A DNA stretch of 64,000 nucleotides. Source: Afifellaceae bacterium. Lineage in GTDB: Bacteria > Pseudomonadota > Alphaproteobacteria > Rhizobiales > Afifellaceae. The notes under the pieces were generated by a model. The model was not told where the DNA came from and made no database searches. It was given only the letters and a program-made list of their open reading frames with translations. The position numbers and the translations under genes are program-made. Where the stretch lies: NCBI GenBank assembly GCA_028284625.1, contig JANQRH010000026.1, forward strand, positions 310,001-374,000, written 5' to 3'. Positions 27,797 to 39,844 of this stretch are shown piece by piece (the first letter of the stretch is position 1; every line of letters starts with the position of its first letter).

Positions 27797-27868
27797 GCTG
27801 CCGGACCTATAGGCTTCAAAGCGACCGTCGGGTCGTGTAGAAGGCCGGCCGAGGAAGAAAGCAAAGCA

Positions 27869-28282
27869 ATGTCGACAGTCATCATCGTTATCCATCTCAT
27901 GGTCGTCGTGGCCATGGTCGGCCTCGTCCTTCTCCAGCGCTCCGAGGGCGGAGCGCTCGGCATTGGCGGGGGCGGTGGTGGCGGGGCGTTCATGTCCGGC
28001 CGCGGCGCAGCCAATATGCTGACGCGGTCCACGGCGGTGCTGGCAGCTGCCTTTTTCGCGACGTCGGTCGGGCTGGCGCTGCTGGCGAAGTTGGACGCCG
28101 GCCAGACGGACATCTTCCAGAACCTGCCGGGCCAATCGCAGCCGGTGGACTCCGATGCGCCGGTCGTGCCGCTTCCGAGCGGCGGCTCCGCGCAGGACAT
28201 GCTCCAGCAGCTTGACGGCGCCGCCGGTCCGCAGACGCCGCCGGTCGAAGGCGGCGAAGCGCCGACCCCGCCGGCCCAGTAG
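27869..28282 (+). CDS. secG: Preprotein translocase subunit SecG
   Basis: Inner-membrane accessory subunit of SecYEG. 137 residues. Two membrane helices flank the conserved LQRSEGGALGIGGGG loop. The second part ends in a Pro/Gln/Gly-rich tail typical of alphaproteobacterial SecG. It lies 72 bp after tpiA and is followed by a likely terminator. Confidence 0.95.
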   Translation: MSTVIIVIHLMVVVAMVGLVLLQRSEGGALGIGGGGGGGAFMSGRGAANMLTRSTAVLAAAFFATSVGLALLAKLDAGQTDIFQNLPGQSQPVDSDAPVVPLPSGGSAQDMLQQLDGAAGPQTPPVEGGEAPTPPAQ

Positions 28283-28286
28283 CGCC

Positions 28287-28328
28287 GCCGCCGCATTCTC
28301 TTTTGAGGACGCGGCGGTTCTTTATTTA
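28287..28328 (+). terminator. Probable rho-independent terminator after secG
   Basis: GCCGCCGC and GCGGCGGT form a 7-8 bp GC-only stem around a 16-nt loop, directly followed by TTCTTTATTT. It lies 5 bp after the secG stop and before pyrG. Confidence 0.65.
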
Positions 28329-28373
28329 GCTTAGGCGATTTTTCGACTCGTCGAATCGCTCGCGCCACGCTAA

Positions 28374-30014
<1,641 letters not shown>

Positions 30015-30073
30015 GGCCGTCCTGCCTCAGCACGCACTGGCCAATCCGCTGCAGATCGAATAACGCGAGTGCC

Positions 30074-30943
30074 ATGCACCGCATCGACCATCTCGTCCTG
30101 CCGGTCACCACGCTGAACCTGGCGCGCGCCCGGCTGAGTGCGCTCGGTTTCGCTGTTGCGCCCGATGCGCAGCACCCCTTCGGCAGCGGCAATTGCTGCG
30201 TCTTCTTTCCAAACCGCACCTATCTGGAGCCGATCACGTTCATCGACCGCGTCGCCGTCGACATGGCCGCCGCGGAGGGGATGGTCTTCATCAAGCGGCT
30301 GAAGCGCTTTGCCGAGCACCGCCGCGCGGAGGGCTTCGCCATGCTGGCGCTGACCAGCGACGATGCCGAAGCGGACGCCGCCGCCTTCCAAGCCGCAGGG
30401 ATCGGCGGCAGCCTTTTCGCATTCAAGCGCATGGCCGAGATGCCCGACGGAGCAGAGCGCGAGATTGGCGTCCGGCTGGCCTATGCGGAGCACGGCGATG
30501 CGCCCGACGCCACGTTCTTCGCCTGCCAGCATCTCGCGCCGGATGTCCTGTTTCAGGCGGATTACATGGAGCACCCGAACGGGGCGCTCGGCGTCTCTGC
30601 CGTAACGGCCGTGGCCGAAAATCCGGCGGACTTTCACATTCTGCTGGAGGCGGTGTCCGGACAGCGCGCGCTGCGGGCCACGTCCTTCGGCATTGAAGCG
30701 TCCCTCGGCGACCAGGAAATCGCCGTGCTGACGCCGGCCGGATTTCGCGCGCGCTACAACGTTGAAGCGCCGGATCCGCGCCGCGGCCTGCTTTTTGCCG
30801 CCTTCGATGTCACAGTGTCGGACCTTGACGCGGCGCTTGTGTGTCTGGGAGACGCCGGCATGCGCCACCGCGATACGGTGGTCGTGAAGGCGGGGCCGGG
30901 CCTGGGCGCCGTCATGGCGATGAGGGCGGAGCAGAATGGCTGA
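30074..30943 (+). CDS. VOC (glyoxalase-like) family protein
   Basis: 289 residues. It opens MHRIDHLVLPV, a first beta-alpha-beta VOC unit with the metal-type His, and continues with a long glyoxalase-like segment (YLEPITFIDR, FKRMAEMPDGAEREIGVRLAY, FACQHLAPDVLF). It fits the glyoxalase-like domain group of about 290 residues with two paired modules. Reaction unknown. It sits between pyrG and kdsA and overlaps the kdsA start by 8 bp, so it is probably cotranscribed. Confidence 0.8.
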   Translation: MHRIDHLVLPVTTLNLARARLSALGFAVAPDAQHPFGSGNCCVFFPNRTYLEPITFIDRVAVDMAAAEGMVFIKRLKRFAEHRRAEGFAMLALTSDDAEADAAAFQAAGIGGSLFAFKRMAEMPDGAEREIGVRLAYAEHGDAPDATFFACQHLAPDVLFQADYMEHPNGALGVSAVTAVAENPADFHILLEAVSGQRALRATSFGIEASLGDQEIAVLTPAGFRARYNVEAPDPRRGLLFAAFDVTVSDLDAALVCLGDAGMRHRDTVVVKAGPGLGAVMAMRAEQNG

Positions 30944-31784
30944 GCCGAACGCAATCGTAGAAGCTGGCGCCGTGCGTTTCGGCAATCGCCTGCCGTTGGC
31001 GCTGATCGCCGGCCCCTGCCAGTTGGAAAGCCGCGACCACGCCTTCGACATGGCCGGCGCGCTGAACGACATCTGCGCGCGGCTCGGCATCGGCTTCGTC
31101 TTCAAGACAAGCTTCGACAAGGCCAACCGCACGAGCCTCGCCGGCAAGCGCGGATTGGGGATCGACAAGGCGCTCGCCGTGTTCGCCGACATTCGCCGCG
31201 ATCTCGCCGCGCCTGTGCTGACCGACGTGCACGAGCCCGGCCAGTGCGCCGACGTCGCCGAAACGGTCGACATCCTGCAGATACCGGCCTTCCTCTGCCG
31301 GCAGACTGATCTCCTGGTCGCCGCCGCCAAGACCGGGCGGGTGGTGAACGTCAAGAAGGGGCAGTTTCTTGCGCCCTGGGACATGACCAATGTGCTCGCC
31401 AAGGTCACCGAGAGCGGCAATGCCAATGTGCTTCTGACCGAACGCGGCGCGTCCTTCGGCTACAACAATCTGGTCTCCGATCTGCGCGCGCTACCAATCA
31501 TGGCGGCGACCGGCGCGCCGATCGTGTTCGACGCAACGCACTCCGTGCAGCAGCCGGGCGGGCAGGGGAATGCGACCGGCGGCGACCGCACCATGGTGCC
31601 GGTTCTCGCCCGCGCCGCCGTGGCCGTCGGGGTTGCGGGTGTGTTCATCGAAACGCATCAAGACCCCGAGAAGGCACCCTCCGACGGTCCGAACATGCTG
31701 CCGCTCGACCAGATGGAGCCGCTCATGGCGACGCTGATGAAGCTCGACCAGATCGCCAAGGCCGGGGAGGTAGGGCCGCGCTAG
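30936..31784 (+). CDS. kdsA: 3-deoxy-8-phosphooctulonate (KDO-8-P) synthase
   Basis: Condenses PEP with arabinose-5-phosphate for lipopolysaccharide inner core. 282 residues. Key stretches are LIAGPCQLESRDHA, FKTSFDKANRTS, TDVHEPGQC, QIPAFLCRQTDLL and KKGQFLAPWDM. The last carries Asn or Asp-type differences between metal-dependent and independent forms, which I did not assign. FDATHSVQQPGG is also present. It overlaps the VOC gene by 8 bp. Confidence 0.97.
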   Translation: MAEPNAIVEAGAVRFGNRLPLALIAGPCQLESRDHAFDMAGALNDICARLGIGFVFKTSFDKANRTSLAGKRGLGIDKALAVFADIRRDLAAPVLTDVHEPGQCADVAETVDILQIPAFLCRQTDLLVAAAKTGRVVNVKKGQFLAPWDMTNVLAKVTESGNANVLLTERGASFGYNNLVSDLRALPIMAATGAPIVFDATHSVQQPGGQGNATGGDRTMVPVLARAAVAVGVAGVFIETHQDPEKAPSDGPNMLPLDQMEPLMATLMKLDQIAKAGEVGPR

Positions 31785-31876
31785 CGCGGTTTCTTTGTTC
31801 GCCGACCGGTCGGCCGAAATCGATTCCTGCAGAGGCGTCGGCGCCGCAAGGCAGCGCCGACCCCGCTTAGGGATGC

Positions 31877-31903
31877 TGTCGCGCCCGCCTGGCAGGCGCG
31901 ACA
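31877..31903. terminator. Hairpin downstream of kdsA, possible terminator
   Basis: Perfect 9-bp stem TGTCGCGCC / GGCGCGACA with a 9-nt loop, 92 bp after the kdsA stop. The following bases CAATATT are AT-rich but not a T-run, so it may stabilise RNA rather than terminate. Confidence 0.4.
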
Positions 31904-32010
31904 CAATATTCAGCCGAAAGGGTGCGGGTGAAGGAAAAGAGGCTTTACTTGTGATTGCAGAAAGGTGCTATCCTTCGGCGTCGTTTGTCCCCAAAGATAT
32001 CTAAACTGCA

Positions 32011-32589
32011 ATGGATTACTTGCGCTTCTTCAGATTGGCCTCAAACAGTGTCGCTGCAGTCGCAGTAGCGATGACAATAATTGGTTTGACTTTGGCTTCC
32101 TTAACCGCATTTTTTTTCCCACCCGATCCAGTATTGAAGCTGACTTCTACTGAATTGGACAGCAGAATACACTCGGCAATAGCTGACAGTGTCGCCGAGC
32201 TACGCCAAAAAAGCCTCGCCGAACTCCGCCAAGAAATAGAAGAAGCGCTTGATCAAGTGCTACAGTCTTCTCAGTCGCTCGCGGACACAGAGGTGGCAAT
32301 ACGATTTGAGAACTTGGATTCGCGCCTCGATGAACTCGCGAAGCAGCTGGAGATCGTCGAAGTAATCGAGCAAGCGATCAACGACAGCCCGGAGCGGGCA
32401 ATGTCTATCCCGATTCTGCGTAAGGAGCTTGACCTGTTGAAGTCGGACGTGGTTGAGGCCGTTGATGCCCTGCGAGCTGAGATCGATCGCATTTATGATC
32501 TGGGGAAATGGTTCCTCGGATTAATGGCCACGATGGCGATTGCCGTTATGGGCCTGGTGATCGGGAATCTGATCAAAAGGAAGGAGTAG
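32011..32589 (+). CDS. Membrane protein with coiled coil, unknown function
   Basis: 192 residues. An N-terminal membrane helix (about 13-37), a helical, charged middle of about 120 residues with heptad-like Leu spacing (AELRQKSLAELRQEIEEAL, DSRLDELAKQLEIVEV, DALRAEIDRIYDLG), and a C-terminal membrane helix (about 164-187) ending in LIKRKE. Both ends would therefore be anchored in the inner membrane with the coiled coil on one side. The DNA is visibly lower in GC than its neighbours. It is followed 13 bp later by another small membrane protein, suggesting a two-gene unit. No family recognised. Confidence 0.65.
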   Translation: MDYLRFFRLASNSVAAVAVAMTIIGLTLASLTAFFFPPDPVLKLTSTELDSRIHSAIADSVAELRQKSLAELRQEIEEALDQVLQSSQSLADTEVAIRFENLDSRLDELAKQLEIVEVIEQAINDSPERAMSIPILRKELDLLKSDVVEAVDALRAEIDRIYDLGKWFLGLMATMAIAVMGLVIGNLIKRKE

Positions 32590-32602
32590 GTGGAGGCTAA
32601 GA

Positions 32603-33025
32603 ATGGTTGCTTGGATTGCAGGACTAATTGCCATGCTTGGCGTGCTGATCGCATACTTTCAGTGGCTCACCGCTCACCAGCGTATAATCATGGATTTGTT
32701 TGAGGAACGCGTGGGCGTCATCAATGAGATTGAGGAATCAATTCGACTTGGTTTGGATGAGGAATCAAAGGGGCGCCAACGAGCATTCTATCGTTTCGTG
32801 ATGGCGGAACGGCGAGCACGCTTCCTCTTCGGCGAGGATGTATTGATTGCTCTCAAGGAGCTCAGGGAAGCTTTTGCCGCCATCAACGCGCTCGGTCCGG
32901 GCTCCCCTCCGCATGTGGCCGGATCCGAGAAGCTGACGGACTTCTTAGCCGCCGACGGCACTCAGCTCTTTGCCCCTTACGTCAGGATGGATCAGACCAT
33001 GCCGAGCCTGTGGCGGCCGTTTTAG
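32603..33025 (+). CDS. Small single-helix membrane protein, unknown function
   Basis: 140 residues. GGAGG ribosome site 6-10 bases before the ATG. One N-terminal membrane helix (WIAGLIAMLGVLIAYFQWL) with a short periplasmic start, then a cytoplasmic helical domain: HQRIIMDLFEERVGVINEIEESIR, RARFLFGEDVLIALKELREAF. It ends in a Pro-rich tail. Similar one-helix proteins with an ARFLFG stretch occur as hypothetical genes in many bacteria; I know no function. Paired with the preceding gene in a GC-poor patch between kdsA and eno. Confidence 0.65.
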   Translation: MVAWIAGLIAMLGVLIAYFQWLTAHQRIIMDLFEERVGVINEIEESIRLGLDEESKGRQRAFYRFVMAERRARFLFGEDVLIALKELREAFAAINALGPGSPPHVAGSEKLTDFLAADGTQLFAPYVRMDQTMPSLWRPF

Positions 33026-33031
33026 GCCGCG

Positions 33032-33247
33032 CTAGAGCTCGAGGAGCTCGTCGATCCGATCGTCGACGACGTCGGCCAGGCCGCTAAGCCGCTCCTTCAT
33101 TTCAGCGGCAAACTTCGCACCATCCATGCCGAGCGTCTTTAGCTGCTCGGCCATCACGTCCAGGTGCTGCTCGGCCTGTTGCTTCCTATAGTGGAAGCGG
33201 TTTTTTATCTTGCGCAATTGCCTGTCGCTCAGATCACTCACAGTCAA
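33032..33247 (-). CDS. Small helical protein, hypothetical
   Basis: 71 residues, charged and helical throughout (MTVSDLSDRQLRKIKNRFHYRKQQAEQHLD...). No membrane segment. It converges on the small membrane protein gene with a 6-bp gap. Coding is supported only by composition and absence of a better frame. It lies about 54 bp downstream of a frameshifted gene on the same strand. Confidence 0.45.
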   Translation of the reverse strand: MTVSDLSDRQLRKIKNRFHYRKQQAEQHLDVMAEQLKTLGMDGAKFAAEMKERLSGLADVVDDRIDELLEL

Positions 33248-33260
33248 GGCCTCCGCGTGA

Positions 33261-34964
<1,704 letters not shown>

Positions 34965-35097
34965 CGACACCGATACACGGTGTGTCCCAGTGCCGAAATA
35001 CGAGCGATTCCAATACTATGGATTGCCGGGTTAAGCTCGGCTATGACGACTTAGGAGGCAGGGAAGGCGGCGGCCTGAAAGCATAGGAACGCGCGAA

Positions 35098-35772
35098 ATG
35101 TCAGACCAACAGACCTGGACCGACGTCGACGCTAATATCGCCGACCTGTTCGTGCATCCGGACCCGGAGCTTGATGCAGCACTTGAGGCGTCAAAGACGG
35201 CGGGCATGCCGGCTATCGAGATCGCGCCTAGTCACGGCAAGCTCCTGATGCTCCTTGCCATGGTCGGGGGCGCGCACCGTATCCTCGAGATCGGCACGCT
35301 CGGCGGCTATTCGACCATCTGGATGGCGCGGGCGCTGCCACCCGACGGCCGTCTCATCTCGCTTGAAGCGAGCGCCGACCACGCAAAGGTCGCCGCCGCC
35401 AGCATCGAGAACGCCGGCTTGTCGGATCGTGTGGAGATCCGCGTCGGGCCGGCGCTGGGGGCGTTGCCCAAGATTGCCAAGGAAGACGTGGGTCCGTTCG
35501 ATCTCGTCTTCATCGACGCCGACAAGGAGAACAATCCCGCTTATTTCGATTGGGCGCTCAAGCTGTCACGTCCCGGCACAATGATCGTCGCCGACAATGT
35601 CGTGCGCTATGGCGGCTTGATGGATGACGCGAGCGAAGAACCGAGCGTGAAAGGCATGCGGAGTTTCATGGAGATGGTCGCCAACGAGCCGCGTGTCAGC
35701 GCCACGGCGATCCAGACCGTGTCGTTGAAGGGCCATGACGGCTTCGCGTTGGCGGTGGTGACGGGCGAATAA
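35098..35772 (+). CDS. O-methyltransferase, family 3 (caffeoyl-CoA OMT-like)
   Basis: SAM-dependent methyltransferase of 224 residues. The binding motif ILEIGTLGGYSTIWMARALP lies near 60-80, with LEASADHAKVA next and the metal-binding region FDLVFIDADKENN near 140. DNVVRYGGL follows. Such bacterial enzymes methylate catechol-like hydroxyls; the substrate here is unknown. It is 133 bp downstream of eno and may have its own promoter. Confidence 0.88.
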   Translation: MSDQQTWTDVDANIADLFVHPDPELDAALEASKTAGMPAIEIAPSHGKLLMLLAMVGGAHRILEIGTLGGYSTIWMARALPPDGRLISLEASADHAKVAAASIENAGLSDRVEIRVGPALGALPKIAKEDVGPFDLVFIDADKENNPAYFDWALKLSRPGTMIVADNVVRYGGLMDDASEEPSVKGMRSFMEMVANEPRVSATAIQTVSLKGHDGFALAVVTGE

Positions 35773-35812
35773 CAACTGCCTGCCGACGAGCATGGCGCCG
35801 AAGGAGTTAGCC

Positions 35813-36436
35813 GTGGCCCGTGACGAGCGCTTCCTGGACAAGGTCTATTCGGTGAAGACGGACGCGGAGACACGCGCGCTGTATGACCGTTGGGCGGAGG
35901 TCTATGACGAGGAGCTTGCCGAAAACGCCTACAGCCAGCCAAAGCGCAGTGCGGAAGCGCTTTCCCGCCTGGTCGATCCGGCCGAAGCGGCCGTCTTGGA
36001 TATCGGATGCGGGTCGGGGCTGTCGGGCATCGCGTTGAACGTGGTCGGTTTCACGACGATCGACGGCTGCGACTTCTCGCCGGGCATGCTGGAGAAAGCC
36101 GCCAAGACCAGAGCTTATCGTCGATTGTTTGAGACCAACCTCAACAAGCCGCCGATGGACGCCGCTGACAGTAGCTACGACGCGGCCGCCTGTGTTGGCG
36201 TGTTTTCCTTCGGGCACATCCAGGCCGATGCGCTGGACGACATTTTCCGTGTACTGAAACCGGGCGGCGTGTTGGTGATCGGCGTCAACACGCACTACTA
36301 CGAAGAAGGTTTTCTGACGGGAAAGCTGTCAGCGCTCGAAGCTGCCGGCGGCGCAAAGACCCTCTTGCAAGAACACGGCGAGCACATTCCAGGCACTGGC
36401 ATGACCGGCTGGGTCATCTGTGCACGAAAGCTCTGA
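35813..36436 (+). CDS. Class I SAM-dependent methyltransferase
   Basis: 207 residues from GTG 35813, which has AAGGAG seven bases upstream; an ATG at 35792 is also in frame. The Rossmann core has VLDIGCGSGLSGIAL and the acidic second loop in DGCDFSPGML. A methyltransferase-11-like body has CVGVFSFGHI and LKPGGVLVIGVN. Substrate unknown. It lies 40 bp after the O-methyltransferase gene and likely shares its transcript. Confidence 0.85.
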   Translation: MARDERFLDKVYSVKTDAETRALYDRWAEVYDEELAENAYSQPKRSAEALSRLVDPAEAAVLDIGCGSGLSGIALNVVGFTTIDGCDFSPGMLEKAAKTRAYRRLFETNLNKPPMDAADSSYDAAACVGVFSFGHIQADALDDIFRVLKPGGVLVIGVNTHYYEEGFLTGKLSALEAAGGAKTLLQEHGEHIPGTGMTGWVICARKL

Positions 36437-36448
36437 GGCCTGAGCGAT

Positions 36449-37546
36449 CTACGCTCGCTGCCGCGGAAAGGCCCGGCCGTTCTCGTCGAAGACGTGAAAA
36501 TGCTCCGGCGCCGCTGTCAGCCCGACCTCAACGTCGCGCTCCATGTCGACGCTTCCATCGACCTTGGCGATGATCGGCTCGTTCTCGTCGCCGGAATCGA
36601 TGTAGATCAGGGCGACTTCGCCGAGATTCTCCACCAGCAGCGTCTTGCCGCGGAAAATGGCGTCGCCGTCCTTGGCGACACGTAGATCTTCCGGACGTAC
36701 GCCGAGCGTGCCCTTGTGACCGACAGCGCTTGCCGGGATGTCAGCCGGCACCGGCACGGAGGCGCCGGTCTCCACCTTCACGCGCGCTTGGCCGTTGGCG
36801 CCCTCGATCGTGCACGGCGCGATGTTCATCGCCGGCGAGCCGATGAAGCGGGCGACGAAGAGATTGGCCGGCTGGTGATAGAGCTCCATCGGCGAGCCGA
36901 CTTGCTCCACAAGCCCGGCATTGAGCACGACGATGCGGTCGGCGAGCGTCATCGCCTCGACCTGATCGTGCGTCACGTAGACCATGGTCGTGTCGGGCAT
37001 CGACTCGCTGAGTTTGGCGATCTGGATGCGCGTGGCGACACGCAAAGCCGCATCGAGGTTGGAGAGCGGTTCGTCGAACAGAAACACCTTCGGGTCCCGC
37101 ACGATGGCACGGCCGATCGCGACGCGCTGCCGCTGGCCGCCGGAAAGCTGTCGGGGCAGGCGGCTCAGGAGCGGCGTAAGCTGCAGGATATCCGCCGCTG
37201 CACCCACGCGCTTCTCGATCTCATCCTTGCTGGCGCGCGCCAGCTTCATGCCGAACGCCATGTTGTTGTAGACCGTCATATGCGGATAGAGCGCGTAGGA
37301 CTGGAACACCATGGCGATGCCGCGCTTTGACGGTGGCACGTCATTGACCACATCGCCGCCGATCTTCAGCTCTCCGCTTGAAATGTCTTCAAGCCCGGCG
37401 ATCAGCCGCAGCAGCGTGGACTTGCCGCAGCCTGACGGGCCGACGAAGACGACAAACTCACCCTGCTGAATGTCGAGGTCGACACCCTTGATGACATGCA
37501 CGGCACCAAAGGACTTCTTGAGGTCGGAAAGTTCGACTGCAGCCAT
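36449..37546 (-). CDS. aglK: Sugar ABC transporter ATP-binding protein (AglK/MalK/UgpC type)
   Basis: ATPase of the alpha-glucoside importer encoded upstream. 365 residues. Walker [10 protein letters not shown] near 38, signature LSGGQRQR near 134, Walker B VFLFDEP and the H-loop in [11 protein letters not shown]-terminal MalK-like TOBE/OB domain ([10 protein letters not shown]) follows. Last gene of the aglE-F-G-K order. The symbol reflects position and similarity to the rhizobial agl system, not a substrate test. Confidence 0.88.
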   Translation of the reverse strand: MAAVELSDLKKSFGAVHVIKGVDLDIQQGEFVVFVGPSGCGKSTLLRLIAGLEDISSGELKIGGDVVNDVPPSKRGIAMVFQSYALYPHMTVYNNMAFGMKLARASKDEIEKRVGAAADILQLTPLLSRLPRQLSGGQRQRVAIGRAIVRDPKVFLFDEPLSNLDAALRVATRIQIAKLSESMPDTTMVYVTHDQVEAMTLADRIVVLNAGLVEQVGSPMELYHQPANLFVARFIGSPAMNIAPCTIEGANGQARVKVETGASVPVPADIPASAVGHKGTLGVRPEDLRVAKDGDAIFRGKTLLVENLGEVALIYIDSGDENEPIIAKVDGSVDMERDVEVGLTAAPEHFHVFDENGRAFPRQRA

Positions 37547-37561
37547 AGCGACTAACCTTGA

Positions 37562-38710
37562 TCAACCTTTGACGGAGCCTGCGAGCAGGCCACGGACGAG
37601 GAATCGTTGGAGTGAGAAGAAGACGAGCAACGGCACGACAATAGAGATGAAGGCGGAGGCGGTGAGGATCTCCCAGTTGCCACCGCGCGATCCAAGCAGC
37701 TCCCTAAGCCGCCCGGTCAGCACAAGTTGATCGTCGCCGTTCCCGAGGAACACCATGGCGACCAGAAGGTCGTTCCACACCCACAGGAACTGGAAGATGG
37801 CGAATGCCGCCAATGCCGGCATGGAGAGCGGCAGCACGATGCGCACGAAGATGTCGAAGTCGCTGGCGCCGTCGATGCGGGCCGATTCCATGATCTCGCC
37901 CGGCAGACCGGCGATGTAGTTGCGTAAGAGATAGATCGCCAACGGCATGCCGAAGCCGGTATGCGCCAGCCATATGCCGACATAGGTCTTCGACGGTACG
38001 CCAAAGATGGCGCCGACATCGTTGTAGAGCTTCAACAGCGGGATCAACGACATCTGTAGCGGCACGACCAGCAGGCCGACGACAACCGACAGAAGCAGCG
38101 CTCGCCCCGGGAACTTCATCCAGGCGAGCGCGTAAGCCGCATAGGCGGCAATCAGGATCGGAATGATGGTCGCCGGGATCGTCACCGTCAGCGAGTTGAT
38201 GAACGATTGCCCGATGCCCTCAGAGGTCAACACCTCCTCGTAATTGGCGAGCGTGAAGTCCGGCGGGAAGGCGGCGGTGTAGAACAATCGCTGCCCGCGC
38301 GCCCCTTCGAACGGCTCCGTCGACACCATGCGATAGGAACCGTCCTCATTGACGGTCAGCAGTGCGCCGCTGCGCATCTCCGCCGTTTCGCCGACTGGGA
38401 ACTCGTCCGGCCGCTGGATCGACACACCGAAACGTGCAACCCGCGCCCCGCTATCGGCTTCGAACAAATTGCCGGAGATGACGTATTCTGCGTCCTCTTG
38501 CGCCTGTTCCTCAGGCGGTGGTGCGCGGCCGACCTCGTTGCGTTCCGTCGTGGTGAGCGCCGTCCACCAGCCGGAGACGGCGAGCAGGTCCTTGTCGCGC
38601 AGCGAACTGACGAGCAATCCGAAGGTCGGCAGCACCCACAGGATCACCAGGAAGATGACGGCGACATGGACCGGCCAACCGCCTTGCTTGCTGCCTGCCA
38701 TTCCAGCCAT
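37562..38710 (-). CDS. aglG: Sugar ABC transporter permease (AglG type)
   Basis: 382 residues, longer than a usual MalG (about 280-300) because of a periplasmic insert of about 100 residues after the first helix (residues 30-130). AglG proteins share this feature. The EAA loop EIMESARIDGASDFDIFVRI is near 275. It begins at the aglF stop (1-bp overlap) and ends 15 bp before the ATPase gene. Confidence 0.88.
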   Translation of the reverse strand: MAGMAGSKQGGWPVHVAVIFLVILWVLPTFGLLVSSLRDKDLLAVSGWWTALTTTERNEVGRAPPPEEQAQEDAEYVISGNLFEADSGARVARFGVSIQRPDEFPVGETAEMRSGALLTVNEDGSYRMVSTEPFEGARGQRLFYTAAFPPDFTLANYEEVLTSEGIGQSFINSLTVTIPATIIPILIAAYAAYALAWMKFPGRALLLSVVVGLLVVPLQMSLIPLLKLYNDVGAIFGVPSKTYVGIWLAHTGFGMPLAIYLLRNYIAGLPGEIMESARIDGASDFDIFVRIVLPLSMPALAAFAIFQFLWVWNDLLVAMVFLGNGDDQLVLTGRLRELLGSRGGNWEILTASAFISIVVPLLVFFSLQRFLVRGLLAGSVKG

Positions 38711-39717
38711 CAGCGGTTCTCCATCTCAGCGTTGGCGCGCCGGATATTCCAGATCATGATCGGGATGACCGCGACCATGATGACCACCGCAATCGTCGCG
38801 CCGCGACCGAAGTCGCCGCCGCCGCGGAACATCCAGTCGAACATCAAGTTCGCCAACACTTCAGAATCCCATTGCCCGTTGGTCATCGCCAGCACGATGT
38901 CGAACACCTTGAGCACCAGGATGGTGATGGTGGTCCACACCACGGCGATCGTGCCCCAGATCTGCGGGATCATGATGTAGAAGAAGAGCTGGTAGCCCTT
39001 GGCGCCGTCGATGATGGCGGCCTCGATGGTCTCATCGGGAATGCCGCGCAGCGCCGCCGATAGGATGACCATGGCAAAGCCGGTCTGAATCCAGACCAGG
39101 ATGATCATCAAGAAGAAATTGTTCCAGAAGGGGATGGTGATCCACGCCTGCGGCGCGAGGCCGAACCCTTCCACGATGGCATTCAGAAGCCCGATCTGGA
39201 CGGAGCCCTCGCTGCGGAAATCATAGATGAACTTCCAGATCACGCTGGCGCCGATGAAGGAGATCGCCATCGGCATGAAGATCAGGCTCTTGGCGATGTT
39301 GCCCCACCAGATCCGGTCCGTCAGGAAGGCAATTACCAGGCCGAAGCCCGTGCTCACCGCCGGCACGAAGATCAGCCATAGAAGGTTATTGAAGATCGAC
39401 TGCCGGAATTCCGGATCGTTGATGGCCCAGCCGTAATTGGAGAACCCGACGAATTCCTCGCCGGTGCGGTCGTAGAAGCTCAAGCGGAGCGAGTCGATGA
39501 CCGGATAGACGAGATAAAGGCCAAGCACGAGCAGGGCGGGGCCCAGGAACAGCCACGGCCGAATGACCGAAGCGAGCTTCTGGTTACGCACCGCGCGTGG
39601 GCTGGCGTCACGAAACGGCAGGATGATGTCGAGCAGCGCGTTGGCTGCGAAGTAGTAGAGAGCACAAGCGCCCACGCCGGCCACGATCGCGATCAGGGCG
39701 CTTATCAGGTGCTGCAT
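38710..39717 (-). CDS. aglF: Sugar ABC transporter permease (AglF type)
   Basis: 335 residues, MalF-like permease with about eight helices. It has the periplasmic stretch LSFYDRTGEEFVGFSNY and an EAA loop ETIEAAIIDGAKGYQLFFYI near 240. An N-terminal extra helix precedes the usual core, as in the agl family. It overlaps aglG by one base and follows a 127-bp gap with a hairpin after aglE. Confidence 0.88.
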   Translation of the reverse strand: MQHLISALIAIVAGVGACALYYFAANALLDIILPFRDASPRAVRNQKLASVIRPWLFLGPALLVLGLYLVYPVIDSLRLSFYDRTGEEFVGFSNYGWAINDPEFRQSIFNNLLWLIFVPAVSTGFGLVIAFLTDRIWWGNIAKSLIFMPMAISFIGASVIWKFIYDFRSEGSVQIGLLNAIVEGFGLAPQAWITIPFWNNFFLMIILVWIQTGFAMVILSAALRGIPDETIEAAIIDGAKGYQLFFYIMIPQIWGTIAVVWTTITILVLKVFDIVLAMTNGQWDSEVLANLMFDWMFRGGGDFGRGATIAVVIMVAVIPIMIWNIRRANAEMENR

Positions 39718-39802
39718 TCGTCTCCCCCTAACGCCGGATTCGTGCCGACGTTGCTTTGCCGATCCTAAGGTCCAAGTGCAGCCTCAGACCAATCGCTTCG
39801 TA

Positions 39803-39828
39803 GATCCGGGCCGCGGGCGGCCCGGATC
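39803..39828. promoter_or_regulatory. Intercistronic hairpin between aglE and aglF
   Basis: Perfect 12-bp palindromic arms (GATCCGGGCCGC / GCGGCCCGGATC) with a 2-nt centre, 17 bp after the aglE stop. No T-run follows in the transcribed direction. Hairpins in this position commonly protect the binding-protein mRNA so that it is made in excess over the permeases. Confidence 0.65.
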
Positions 39829-39844
39829 GCTTTAACTGCCGACG

